The notes under the pieces: model-generated
Told to the model about the DNA's origin: nothing
Seen by the model: only the letters and a program-made list of their open reading frames with translations
Database searches by the model: none
Position numbers and translations under genes: made by a program
DNA from: Candidatus Hartigia pinicola
GTDB taxonomy: Bacteria > Pseudomonadota > Gammaproteobacteria > Enterobacterales > Enterobacteriaceae
DNA: 64,000 nt
Direction: 5' to 3'
NCBI GenBank assembly: GCA_020541205.1
Contig: CP048208.1
Location: forward strand, 930,001-994,000
Part shown: positions 12,498 through 25,305 of the stretch, in pieces
Position numbering within the stretch: position 1 is the stretch's first letter
How the letters are laid out: each line of letters opens with the position of its first letter

Positions 12498-12968
12498 TTA
12501 TTCGATAACAAGCAATGGCTCGTTAAATTCTACTGTATCGCCGTTTTCTAACAAAATAGCCTTAACAACACCTGATTTATCTGCTTCAATTTGATTCATC
12601 ATTTTCATTGCTTCAACAAAGCAAAGAGGATCACCTATACTAACAGTTTGACCTACTTCAACAAAAGATTTCGCTTCTGGACTTGGGGCGCTATAAAAAG
12701 TTCCAACTATTGGAGAACGTACCGCATGACCAGATATTATAGTTTGTTCAGATACTTGTGTATCTTTTATTTGTGTTACGGTACTTGCTAATGTAGTTTT
12801 TTCTTCTGCAAGAGGTGTAGAAGAAAATTGTTGAGCAGGTGGTATGAGTGGAGAAATAGATACAATACGACTAATGCATACAGAGTTTTCACCTTCAGAA
12901 ATTTTTAGTTCAGAAATACTAGACTCTTCAACTAATTTGATTAGTTTTTTAATTTTACGAATATCCAT
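12498..12968 (-). CDS. accB: Biotin carboxyl carrier protein of acetyl-CoA carboxylase
   Basis: Carries biotin between the biotin carboxylase AccC and the carboxyltransferase AccAD. It has 156 residues, as in E. coli. The N-terminus [16 protein letters not shown] is the conserved dimerisation/regulatory segment. Residues about 40-78 form the flexible Pro/Ala/Thr-rich linker, and the C-terminal biotinyl domain carries the EAMKMMN motif with the biotin-accepting Lys122. First gene of the two-gene operon accB-accC. A GGA ribosome site lies about 10 bases before the ATG. aroQ, which precedes accB in many enterobacteria, is not recognisable upstream. Biotin must come from elsewhere in the genome, a co-symbiont or the host, since no biotin gene is in this window. 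Confidence 0.97.
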   Translation of the reverse strand: MDIRKIKKLIKLVEESSISELKISEGENSVCISRIVSISPLIPPAQQFSSTPLAEEKTTLASTVTQIKDTQVSEQTIISGHAVRSPIVGTFYSAPSPEAKSFVEVGQTVSIGDPLCFVEAMKMMNQIEADKSGVVKAILLENGDTVEFNEPLLVIE

Positions 12969-15900
12969 AGATCTGATTCCGTACTCTTATATTTTGATTT
13001 AATTGATACATGCCATTTTATACTTCAAATTGTTACTACATTTTTAAAATATTGAATCAGATAGTTTATTTTGTGTTTATAATATAAATCTTCACTTGAT
13101 ACCTAGATTAAAATTAAATATTTTTAGGTATATAAGAGATGGATGATTGCAGACTTTGAGAGCAATTTTAACTATTAACAACAAAATAAAAATCATTTGA
13201 ACAGCTTTACCTTAGAGAGATGACTAAAATGTCAAGATTTTATCATGAGGATTAGACAAATAAATTTTAATGAATTACCATTGTAGATACTATTAATATA
13301 CTAATGCACAGCAATAACTCATATATGTAAATATAACCCGATTCGTCAGAATAACATTTACGTACTCTTTTGTCCTCAATTATATTAATGGATCTGTATT
13401 CTATACTGGAACTAAACATTAATACATTTTATCTATTAGATAATACGTTTTATTAAATGTGTAATATACTTCACAAGTCTTAAGTTTGAATCCTTATATA
13501 GTTTTTATATTTTTAATGAATTTAACCTAGGTCTATTAGGAGTAAAATATGAATATTTTCTTATCGTGTTATTTATTTTGAGATAGGTTAATAAATTAAT
13601 AACATAACCCTATGTTGTTAATTTGTCATTTGTTATCATAAAAATAGATAAATTTTTTATCGATATAATATTCTTATAATTATTACAAATAATTGCACAG
13701 TATATAATAATAGTATATTAGTTTTGTTAGAAAATTCGTTATATTTCTTTTTACTTTTATAGCAAATGCATTTTTTAAATTTGTATATTAAGGAAATTCT
13801 TGATGTAATAAAATAACTATTACATGAGATATTATCTTATTTTTTAATATTTATCATCTCTATATTCTACTAATATCATTTATAATACAATTGATGTGCG
13901 AAATTGCCGTAGTGATAATTAATTTTAAGCACTGCTGAATAAATGTACACTTAGCAATAAGCTAATATAGTGAATTAAAATTTTATAAATTAATATGACT
14001 AAAATAAACAAATACTGTGCTAGGAAACAAACACTGTTGGTAATTTCATAGATAAAAACTACTTATTGTATTAATTATTAACGAAATGCTACTCGTATGT
14101 AAGAATACTGAATTAATAGTTCCCGTATAAATTTTTATAAAATTTTTTTTTAATTAAAGCAACATGACTATGAGGCGATTTTTATTTTATAGAGTTATTT
14201 TTAATATCTTGATATGTATTAAAAATTTAATGATATCGCATCACTAAAATACAATATATAGAAAGAAAAAAATACTTTTCTATAAATTTAATTCACCTGA
14301 AATCATAAAATAATAAAATATTATTTAAATTTTCATGCATAAAAATTTATGAATATAGATAAGAAAGAAAGAGTATATAAAAACTTAAAATACTGTTATT
14401 TTGACGGGTATTTGTAATACCTTTTAAATAACTTATAAAGTATAATTCAATGTAAAAGTTATTTTTTCTATTATTTTACAAAGATATATATAATATTTGT
14501 GTTATAATAATACATTAATTCATTATCTTCTCAGTTAAAAGTCGTTAATAAATTTATTAAGACAATTATAAATTAATACAACATATAAATAATGTTTACT
14601 TGTTTTGGTGTATTGAACATTTTTATGTTTAAAAATTCTTTGATAGATTTTAATAATCTATCATTTAACTTAAGTGAAAGATAATACTTACAATCATATA
14701 TAAAACAAAACTAAAATAACATGCATTTTCTGTTTTTTTTATTCAGAAAGTTCGTGCTGGTACAGATAAACGTTGCTATAGTTACTAGTTAATCTAAAAA
14801 ATCTAAGGTATAAACCTAAAGTATTTTCAAGAAAGCTAATAGAAATAGGTTTTATTGCTATTTTAACTGAAAATATTATCATATATTATCAACATAAGTG
14901 CATGATTATTTCTTTTCGAGATTCACTACTCAGTTCTAGTTTATGTTTTTGTTCATATTACTTAAGTAACTATTAAATGATATGTTACTTTGCATTAAAT
15001 AGTTATATGTGAGAGTTATTATTTAATTAAAGAGACGCAGTTTTTAAAGATTGGTATTAACTTCCATTCTTAAGAATAACAAAGATTAGCAGTTATCGCG
15101 TAATGAGTAAAGAAATATTACTGAATTTCTATTATCTTCTTAAAGAAAATTGTTTATTTTTGTTATCAAACGATTATAAAATCCCTACTCTTTAACGATA
15201 TTTTAATCAGTGAAAAATTATTCCTCAACGTATTAAACATAATTATTAGTTTAACGAACTCAGTTAATATAGTTAATAAAGTTGGGACAATCAATTTAAG
15301 TTCATAAAAAATTTTACTTAAGGTTTTCTAAGAGATATTTTAACATAGTTATACTGAATTAGAGCAATACACTATTGAATTAACATTTAATATTTACAGT
15401 ATATTGTTATCTTGTTCAAAAAATTTTGCATTGTGACATAATCTAGATTGATTACCGGTTAATGACGTTAGTACGCTTATTGTGTTTGTAGGAAATCTAC
15501 GATTTCTGTTTCTTTTAGTGAAAATAAAATATCAACACTATTTATATTCATGGAAACAACCTGTTTAGCGAATATTCAATAAGTGTCATATACAGGTAAA
15601 ATAACTTTTTTTACTTTCCTATCCACCATATATTTCATTTTTTGTTTTAAGTTCAGTTAATCAAATCATTTTTATTGCAGTGAGTGATGAAATATACATT
15701 TTTAAATTATAAAAATTACTATCTTATATGAGGTCTATCTTTTTAGTTTTGTATTATTATTGTTGTTCTTTTAGTAAAAGCATTGATAATAATGCATTAT
15801 CGTTTTAATTATATTTAATAAATCTATATATATTTAGATCCAGACTGTTAGTCTATTTTACTTTTAAGAAATTGCTAGATTCAGTGTTTTGAAAATAATT

Positions 15901-18900
15901 TTTTTGAGTACCTTGATTTAAAAAATAAAATATTAGCTTAAGAATTAAATATTTAACCATCTGATACTCTATTTCTTACAGTATTAAAACAAAAATACCT
16001 TTTGTGTGAGGTATTATGCTTACTATATTTATAAGAATGGAAATGATAATGCTAAAATAAGTTATTTCTAGTGAATAATATCTTATTAAAAAATAAAAAT
16101 AATAATGTATATCAAAAATCACTAATTATAAGTACTAGAGATATTATCAATTAAATCATCTCTATAAATAATATGAATAATTTAGTTCTATTGATTTGTA
16201 ATCCTACATTGTAGCACCTGTGCATGTATTGTATAATGATATTAAATTAATTTTTTGATGTAAGTTGAATTTATAACTGATAATTAGAATGATTATCAAC
16301 ATACTGATATTGTAGCAAACGTTTTACTGATCACTCCTTATCTTAGATGGTTTTTTTTAAGATTTTTACTATCTTTATTATCTTTAAAGTTAATAATATC
16401 CTTTGATAGGCTTGTATTATTGTTAATCTCAATACTTGAAAAAGTACAATATCTAACTATATTAGTTGATTTTCTTAGATAATAATTAGTAATTATATTA
16501 TATTTTTATAAATTTTAGCGTATATTATGAAATGAATGAGTTATGAATGAAAATTCTTTTAAAGTACTATTGAAATCCTAGAAAAAATCACAAAACATTA
16601 TGAGCATTATCAATAACATATGTAGGTTAACAGTAAAAGTATAAAACTGTGGTTAGAAGAATTGAAATAAATGATGCGATAATAATCTCAGCGTGATTGA
16701 GATCTGTCATTTTTATTCCATGAATTATGTAAATATATTTATATCTAGATTGATAGCATTGTATCAACCATTGTTGTGGTTATTTCTTTTTGTTTATTTA
16801 GTAAAAGTTTAGCTAAATTTCGTCAGTATCAATGTAAGTTTTTTTGAAAGTTTTTGTGGATTTTTTTATAAAATTCTCTTTTAGACGTTTATATGCTCTC
16901 ATATATTAAATAAGTTATCTTGTTTTTTATTAACATTGATGATTAATCATAATAGCGCTATAGCAGTAGATTTTAATCAGTTTTTACTGATTTTAATACT
17001 TTAGAAAAAATTCATCACTAATATTTAGTATGTGATAATATTTGAAATTCTGCAATTTTTATCTCTAAAATATTTACTGTGACTTTAATTTGTATTTTTT
17101 AAAGATTAAATTAGGGGAAAGTAGTAAAATTATGCAATACTTAAAACAGTGTATAGCACTCAAAATTAAAAGTATATTAGTAATATATACACTATATAAT
17201 AGCTGTAATTAATAATTATATTATAGAGCTTAGTGAAAATTTTTTTAAGCATAATTATTTTATATATTTCATAAATAGAATATTTTCACAGTAATGCATA
17301 GTTAAAAATATTTTCAAAATTATATATTTTTTCTTAATAGTTGAAAATTCATACGATAACAGAAAATTGATAAGGAGAATTGTAGAAGATAATAACATAG
17401 ATCGTGTGCGATAGGTGTTGGCTAACATAATGCATTCTACGTTAATATTGTTCGTGAGAAATTTATATTTAATACACCTAAGATATTATAACTTCATATT
17501 AAATATATTAGTGAGTATTAAAAGGCCTTTATAATACAATATTTTTTAAAAATGCTATTTTATTACCTGTATCGTTACAAATCATGTCAGTGATGATGCA
17601 CTTTAATAAAAAACATATTTCTTAATGAGAATGTTAGTTAAAGTTATTACATGAAAAATATAATATCACATATTCATATTAAAATTTACTGTAAGTTATC
17701 TCTTTCTTATTAGCAGATTCTTAATTTTTGAAGTGTATCATTAAATAGAATTTTTATGAATGTTTGTAACTGATCAATAATTATAAGAATTTACTGATGT
17801 GTATGTTATTAAGATAATGATGAAGTGTAACTTGTATTAAGGAAATAATTTATTGAATGTTTTAATGTAAAAAAGAGATTCAGAACATTATAGATAAAGT
17901 CAATCTGACGTTAGAAGCTAATTTGATTATTACTCAAGCTAGAATTATGAGAATTATTATTACCAATACTAGTCAGTTTTTAGAATTATGACTTTAAAAA
18001 GATAATATTATATTATGCATAATAAAGAAACGTAAGTAATATAATATGAATTATGATTTTAGAAATTAAGACAGTATTATTGTTTTAATTTTATCAAGAT
18101 TATAAATGTTAAAAATTTTCGTGTGTTTTACTCTTTCTGCAAACGAAAAAATAAGTAAACATTCAGTAGAAATCATTATCAATTATTTTTTTAAATAGAA
18201 GTTGTGGAATAATCTGTAAAGAAATAAAAAATGTTTGAGCGTATTTTTTGATAATGTTTATTCATCTTAGTTAAAAAAAGTTTTATGTAATTGATTGATA
18301 TACGTTTCTATTTATTTTTATAAGAAACTGTACAAACGCAGTGTACTATTAATGTTGATATGTTATGAATTCATTCTTCGCATAAGTAATAGCTTTATAT
18401 ACTAGAGATATACTTTTAGTTTAGTGAGAGTGATAATTTTACTGTTATGCTAAGTTAAAAATTAAAACTAAATTGTATCTATTCAAAAACATTTCAATTT
18501 TGTTATGATGTTTAACTTAATGTAAAAAGTAGTTAGTCAAATACCTTCTAGAAGCAGTGTTAAAAAAGATGGTTGTCTTTTTACTGCGCTATTCGATCAA
18601 GCTATAAGTTTTACATTTCTTTTTTTTGAATATCAATATTTTGATAAAATATTCTCAATATTATTAAAAATATTCATATATTTAACTGTTATAGTCATAT
18701 TATACAGATATCAAAATATTGACTAATGAGATGTCTAGAATTTTTTAATACAATAGTTGTTGAAGATATTGCTTGTATCAGAGATAATACATATTATAAA
18801 GTTTAATATAATTCTATTTCTACAGTAAGCTTTATCGATAAAATATATTAAATGATATTTTAAAACAATTCAGCTACTGTGCATTTCACATAGTTCGTTA

Positions 18901-20587
18901 ATTTTTTTTATACTATCAAAAAAATATAATCATGATTTTATCTATACTATGATTATTGAATGAAAAATAAAGTAATTTTAATACGACAAATTAGCATAAT
19001 AATTATATAGATAATATAATATACTTTTCTAAAATTGATAATTAATTATAGCATATTTTCTCGTTTCTGATATAATCTAAAGATTAATAATATTGTGATT
19101 AACTAAATATAATCTTTTAGAAACTCAGTTGGAGATATTAATATAAGGTTTTGAAATTCATTTTTTATGAATGTTATAGTTAGATATTGTCATATTGTAT
19201 TTTAGACACATTTCAATCAAATAACCTGTATGCCTACTTAACATCAGTATTCATATTAATTATTATATAATTCTAAAAAAGAAACCTAAATCTGAATATA
19301 TTATTTTTATTTAACATATAGCGTTTCTTTAAAATGATTCATTTGAATTAATGAATCCACTAAAATTATTTAGTAAGTTGTATATTTATTTTTAATCTTT
19401 CTCATTATATTTAGCTTTATTTTTAAAATGTATTTCGATTTTTTTAAACATAATTTTTATATATTTTATTGACAGCATAAAGTTCTACAGCATGAATATT
19501 AGTTGAGAAGTATTGGAATCAGCTAAAGTTTTGTTATGAATGAGCTAATGACTACTCAGTGGCTTAAGATATTTACATACTAATATATATTTAAAATCAG
19601 TATGTAGTAACATTTACTCCTGAGTAATTTTTTAAAATCATACTTTTATATAGCTATTCAAAAATTCAAAAGGATAATTTCATATAAATAGATCCCAGAT
19701 GTCTAGAACGAGTATTAAATAGACACAGCGCCGTAGTAGTTTTAAGTTTTCATAAAAACACTGCCATATGTTAACTTTTGTTAGTAAAATGTTGCTGATA
19801 ACAAAGATATGTATTCTATTTTAGATATATTATACTAAATGTAATACAGAGTATTCGAAAATAGAGTATACTTTTGATACTTTATATAATCTTCAAGTGT
19901 TTACTGAGCGAACATATATTTTATTATTCACAAATACTGTTACATATAAAAATTTATGAAAGATATTTAGATGCATTCCACTTTAGTTTTTTAATTATTT
20001 ATTTGTTTTATTTTTCAGGAAAAAATATTTAATAGGTGTTTCATAATTGACATGCATGAACAATAAAAATAATACTTTCAATAAAGTTGAAAGATAATCT
20101 TCTGATTTTTGTTAATATCATGATTTAAATATCTTTATAAAATATATTTAAAAATCGAATCGTAAATATTTAGCCATTATTGTATCATATAAAATAAATA
20201 AAAGATTCGTTGGTTAAGTAACATTATTTGATCTGGTATTGATTTAAAAATAAAAGTATCTAACTAAACAAAAGACTAGTGAACATATTTTAATTATAAT
20301 AACTTTATATTGTTATAAAGAATGAAAAAATTATTAGAGATTATGAATATCAGTACATATATGAAATGTGAATAGCATAATTATATGTAAAATATTGTAC
20401 TGATCTCGAAGAGATAAGTAGTGTGTTTCACATATACATGTATCTCGCATTCTGAAAATGATTATATAGCATGATAATAAAAAATTATTTAATAATTGAT
20501 TTTAAATTGTTTTATATTTTACAATTTTTAAAGTTTTTTAACTTGCAAATTAACATAAAGTTAATTGATTTACAGTGTGTGTATATA
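12969..20587. other. 7.6-kb gene desert
   Basis: The longest empty stretch of the window. No open frame with family features was found on either strand, and no tRNA- or rRNA-like segment. Small details only: hairpins at 14407-14425 and 14641-14663, and a somewhat G+C-richer patch at about 19688-19735 with a 6-bp stem. Probably the residue of several lost genes. Confidence 0.7.
20531..20566 (-). terminator. Tandem hairpins after nfo
   Basis: Beginning 22 bases after the nfo stop are a 7-bp stem with a 5-base loop (arms 20548-20554/20560-20566) and then a 5-bp stem (20531-20535/20540-20544). Their place just beyond the gene fits a transcript end, but the tail is not a clean T run. Confidence 0.3.
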
Positions 20588-21442
20588 TTATTTTAAATCG
20601 TAACTTTGATGAGAATTCAACCACGCAATTTCTTTTGGCCAGATGTCTGGGTTAACTGTTTCCAATATTAATGGGATATTATTAAAACGTACATCTTGCA
20701 TAATATAGATAAAAGGTGTAGAACCAATATTACCTTCACCTAAGCTATGATGTCTATCAACACAACTACCAAACTGACTTTTTGCGTCATTTAAGTGCAT
20801 ACCTTTCAGATATTTAAAACCAATAATATCAGAGAATTCTTTAAAGGTTTTTTCACAATTTTCTTTTGTACGCAGATCATAACCAGCAGCAAAAGCGTGA
20901 CAGGTGTCAATACAAACACCTACGCGGCTTTTATCATGTACTCCTTCAATTATGCTTGCTAAATGTTCAAAACGAAAACCTAAATTAGAACCTTGACCTG
21001 CAGTGTTTTCAATAACTGCAATCACATTTTGTGTTTCATTTAATGCAATATTAATTGATTCAGAGATACGAGCTAAACAATTATTAATTGTAATTTTTTT
21101 GAGATGACTTCCAGGATGAAAATTCAGTAAATTAATTCCAAGTTGTGCACAACGCTGCATTTCATCAATAAATCCTATTCGTGATTTTTCTAATAATTTT
21201 CTTTCGGGGTGGCCTAAGTTAATTAAATAGCTGTTATGAGGCAAAATTTGGTGTTTACCATAGCCATATTTAGCACAATTAGTCTTAAATTTTTGAATTA
21301 TATCTTTTGTTAGAGGGGGAGTATTCCACTGACGTTGATTTTTTGTAAATAATGAAAAAGCAGTGGCATTAATTTTATAAGCACGAATAACGGCTTGATC
21401 AGCACCTCCAGAAGCACTGACATGCGCTCCAATGTATTTCAT
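20588..21442 (-). CDS. nfo: Endonuclease IV (AP endonuclease)
   Basis: Cuts the backbone 5' of abasic sites and removes 3'-blocking groups in base excision repair. It is a TIM-barrel enzyme with three zinc ions, 284 residues (E. coli 285). All nine zinc ligands are at the E. coli positions: His69, His109, Glu145, Asp179, His182, His216, Asp229, His231 and Glu261. The open frame extends 15 codons further upstream, but I chose the ATG at 21442: it gives [13 protein letters not shown], the family N-terminus, and has a GGAT ribosome site about 8 bases away. The gene stands alone. Keeping an intact repair nuclease is notable in a genome with this degree of decay. Confidence 0.97.
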   Translation of the reverse strand: MKYIGAHVSASGGADQAVIRAYKINATAFSLFTKNQRQWNTPPLTKDIIQKFKTNCAKYGYGKHQILPHNSYLINLGHPERKLLEKSRIGFIDEMQRCAQLGINLLNFHPGSHLKKITINNCLARISESINIALNETQNVIAVIENTAGQGSNLGFRFEHLASIIEGVHDKSRVGVCIDTCHAFAAGYDLRTKENCEKTFKEFSDIIGFKYLKGMHLNDAKSQFGSCVDRHHSLGEGNIGSTPFIYIMQDVRFNNIPLILETVNPDIWPKEIAWLNSHQSYDLK

Positions 21443-24070
21443 ATATTGAATCCTATTTTCTAAAAAACAATTTAATAGATTAATCAATAAATAAAAAATT
21501 TATTATAATGTTGATTCATAAAAATTAATTTCAATTATAATAGAATAATTTAAATATGTATATTTATAATGAAGTTATACACCAGCGAGCAATAGCATGA
21601 AACGTTTTTATTTAAATATACTTAACTCACTTATTTAAACAATATGCATATGCTAATTAAAGGAATATAATAACAGTATTTTCATGATTAATTAGATCAT
21701 ATCAGTAACAATTATCTACTTTATCTAATACTATTGTTATTAAAATAAATACATTACATGTTGAAATAAAAATCAACATCATTCAAAAATAAAAGATTGC
21801 GTAATATGTCTTTTTTAAATTTTAGATTTTCATTATATTTCATAGAATTGAAAGAAATTAATAAGATATTTTATGCTAAAAATAATATTGTGAACAAGAT
21901 GAATTTTAAAATTCAAGAGGTTATTGTAATTTATAATTCAAAAATAGTTTGTGGTTCATGATTATTGCTTAACGATCGTATTTTCTATATAATTAATAAA
22001 AAATACTTCAGATATGTTGATGCTAATTCTAGTAATCTTAATTACGCACTAATTTAGTAACAGTATCGGCAAAAGTATAATTGTCTTGAGTATAATAATA
22101 GTTAAATAATGATAATGGTCATAGAAAGCTGATGAGTATGTTCTGAACGTTTAATTATATATTTTTTGTCATGATTTCTGTTGTACTAGATATATAACCA
22201 TTTGAATAATTAAAGAAAGTGATTTTTATGATCTCATTTAAACATTCATTTCACAAAAACAAGTTAATGCATTAATCTTGGAGTAGAAGTATGAATTAAT
22301 AATATTATTACACAAATAAAATTAATATAAAACTATATAGATTAATTTTATACGTATTAATGGTGGTTAATAAATTTCATATTATAATTATTATGAATCA
22401 TAATGGTTATAATAATTGTGTGGTCAAAAAATATCTAAAAGAAATGCAGATAAATTAATGTAAAAATTTAAGTAGTTTTCTAAAATATCTTATATATAGT
22501 GTGTAATATTTTTCTATTGAATACTAAGATATGTTGTATGTTAGTAAATAGCTATTTTATCAGTCTTTTAAATTATTTTATTCATAATATTTATTGTTTA
22601 ATACAATCATAAAATTTATCCTTGACGATTGTATTAATAAAGTATATTGATACATTATCAATTAAATTGTTCATGTAATTTAAGATGTAGATAAAAATGG
22701 AACTCAATAACTTAAAATCACAATCTTCAATATTAAAATTTAATAATTTATTTCATGTAATCATGAAGATAAATTTTAGAAAAGTATTTAAATTTTTTTT
22801 ACTGATTTTTTATATTCTAGATATTTTTAGACTAAAAAATGTACAGTAACATCTCAATTCTTAGATATTATATTCTAAATATAGAATGTATTGTATTTTA
22901 CTCTCTTAATGATTGCTTTTAATATATAATAACTAGTATTTTTACATACTTTACCTTCATTAATATTGAATACTAACATATTTTAAACATATTATAAGTA
23001 TTTTATGTACGGACTAAAAGTTGTCAAGGTATATTACCTCTTACATACAACATATTGTCATTTCAATAGAAAAATATCCTTAAAAATCTTACCGTAATCT
23101 GTTGTTTGATGATAAAAACTTTTTTTCTTAATGTAGTTAGTAAGACTAATTGGATTCATGTAATGAAGTTTTTATGCATTAATCATCATGAAATAGTTAT
23201 ACATTTTTAATTATTATTTAAATTAACTTAAGCAATCATTTTTAAATACTAATCCTAGTAAAATGAAGTACAATTTAATTATTTTTCTTTTCAAAGTGTG
23301 AAAGAATAATGTATGATATTTCGAGTAAAATATACTCTGGAGTATTTGTGATTGTTACGTATGTCTTAAAGAGCATAGTTATGCATAAAATATCGCATCT
23401 AAAGTTACTTTTTTCTGAACATATCTACGTTATTTACTGAGATCGGTAATAGTTACTTTATTATAGTGTTGCTCACTGAATATTACTATGCTAATTTTTA
23501 TTTTTAAAACAAAACACATGAAATAATTCAATGTAACAATTCTAAAAAAGAGGATAAAAGTTCTGAAAAATTTTAAATAATTAATAAAATTAAGTAGTAA
23601 TAAAGTAAACGAAAAGAATAATATTATAAAAAATTTGTATTAAAAAGTGGCTTATTATTGATATGACTCAAGTGCGTTTCCTGGAGGATCAAAATAAATT
23701 ATTAATATTGTTTTCTATTATTCGTAAGATAGAAAAAGTAATCTCCGATTCAATGCATGCTAGTCTAGGATAATCACTTTTTATAAGATTGATATAGATA
23801 TTCAACTTTGAGAGTAATAAATAATTATTAATTTCAATAGTAATAAATATCAGCAGCATAATACTTAGATATAAACAATTTATTACATATGAAATTCTTT
23901 AATGGTAAAATTCGTTAAAAATCTTTCCTAGATCTCTATTTTCTATTTAAAGATGTAGACAGTGAATAAAATTTTGTTTTTATTTAGGTAGTAAGATTTA
24001 ATTACAGTTTATTATTTTGTACATATTTAATTAATCATAAATAGATTTATAATGATCAGATATGTTGTGT
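21443..24070. other. AT-rich spacer, no gene seen
   Basis: 2.6 kb without a recognisable gene. In Serratia-type genomes lpxC lies next to the dciA-secM-secA cluster on this side; I could not find a convincing lpxC fragment here. Confidence 0.65.
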
Positions 24071-24577
24071 TTAAAAATGCTCTGGCTTATCAGCCAAGGC
24101 AGCTAATCTTTCTAATCTTTCTTTTAATTTTTTTGAGCTGTTTTGTGCTAAGCGAAGTAGATGTTGTGCTGTATCCGTACTGATTTTTCGTTTATTTAAA
24201 AGTATTGCATATTGAACTGTTTGATTATTAAGTGAACTATTTTCAACTGCTTTTTTCATGAGAAGAGGATTAATTCTGATATCGATTGAAAATAAAGATG
24301 GTAGAATAGATTTACGTAGTGTAGAAATTAAATTGAATTTTTCATAATTTAATCGCATTAACCAGCTCGCGTTAACAACTTCGATTATTAAAATACTATT
24401 ACGGTAATGTGCAACGCGGCATATAAGTTTTGTTTCAGAAGGTAACAAGCTTTTTACTATTAGATTTAATTTATTTATTATCTTAGCATTGTGTTGAATT
24501 ATTTGTAATGGGTGATGGGTAGTTACGAGAGAATTCTTGAGAAGAGAAAGCAGTGATTTTGGATAACTATCTCTCAT
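24071..24577 (-). CDS. dciA: DciA/DUF721-family protein, putative replicative helicase operator
   Basis: A 168-residue DUF721 protein, the family of DciA, which helps load the DnaB helicase in bacteria lacking DnaC-type loaders. The N-terminal part (about 8-105) has the KH-like DUF721 pattern: hydrophobic strands with the segment VVNASWLMRLNYEKFNLIS (about 67-85). The C-terminal third is basic and probably helical, ending in a Lys/Arg/Leu-rich stretch (about 148-161). It starts at an ATG with a clear GGAG ribosome site 7 bases upstream. It is divergent from the secM remnant and secA, the arrangement I recall for Serratia and Yersinia. The family assignment is good; its role in a lineage that normally uses DnaC is unclear and is inference. 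Survival among so few genes suggests it matters. Confidence 0.8.
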   Translation of the reverse strand: MRDSYPKSLLSLLKNSLVTTHHPLQIIQHNAKIINKLNLIVKSLLPSETKLICRVAHYRNSILIIEVVNASWLMRLNYEKFNLISTLRKSILPSLFSIDIRINPLLMKKAVENSSLNNQTVQYAILLNKRKISTDTAQHLLRLAQNSSKKLKERLERLAALADKPEHF

Positions 24578-24766
24578 TTTTTTATCTCCATTTCATGAGT
24601 TAAGAAAATACTAAAGTGTAATTTATGTATTATATCGTAATAACTTCAAAATACTGTATCAAAGAAAAGCATAAGAATTTGATCAACATCTTTACCTTTT
24701 GAAAAAAATTTTGTACACAATATTTCTTGTTTCACTTTTATTATAAGTACTGGCACAAATTTTAGT

Positions 24767-24994
24767 ATGTCTGCTATTATAATACTCTGTCAGACAGGTA
24801 AAACCCAATTTAATTCTTTTTCTATTAATTGGAAAAATCAAGTGATCAATACGTTTCATGTTTTATTTTTTCAGCAACAACTTCAATGCTATTCATTAAT
24901 CTTTTTTCTATTAATTATCCATAACAATATTAATATTAAAAATGTGATAAGGAAATTAACCTTTGCATTTTTGCAATTGAAAATGATTATATAA
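24767..24994 (+). pseudogene. secM: Remnant or reduced form of secM (secA translation monitor)
   Basis: A 75-codon frame lies exactly where secM sits in enterobacteria, immediately before secA on the same strand. Two segments resemble SecM as I remember it from E. coli: the start MSAIII-CQTGK--F against MSGIL---RQFGK--F, and the stretch NIKNVIRKLTFAF (57-69) against AIRTVIRHLSFAM, with 8 of 13 identical. About 28 residues between them are missing, including the normal signal-peptide/linker part, although a hydrophobic run (43-51) remains. The frame stops after the second block, and I see no arrest motif (FxxxxWIxxxxGIRAGP) before secA. SecM normally stalls ribosomes to expose the secA ribosome site, so that control is probably gone. 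It could be a chance frame, but two ordered matches in the right place make that less likely. Confidence 0.5.
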
Positions 24995-25305
24995 TGAAAC
25001 AGAATAAACAAGAAAATTGACTGTTTTATAAAAAATTGTATTAAATACTTTATATGCGATGTTAGTAGTGTTTTGCATGCAATGAGATGAAACGTGACTT
25101 CACTTAATAGATATATTGGTCTTTTTTATGACTGATATTTATTAGTTTACGATTTAGTTTTCTCAAGTATAAAGTATTTTTTTATTTTAATAACTGTTTA
25201 TCTTCTGCGAATAACTATTTTTTCGTCTTTGATATAAAGTATATCGTCTATAATAAATAATTATACTATTTAGTAATTATTTTAATTAACTGAGAAAACA
25301 TAAAG
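24995..25305. other. Leader of secA; eroded 3' part of secM
   Basis: 311 bases between the last recognisable secM residue and secA. A normal-length secM would end within about the last 30 bases of this stretch. No stalled-peptide motif or obvious secA-sequestering hairpin could be seen. Only a weak GAGA ribosome site precedes the secA ATG. Confidence 0.55.

Noticed and set aside
12591-12791. 66-codon plus-strand frame inside accB
   Set aside because: Antisense to the biotinyl domain of accB; no family features.
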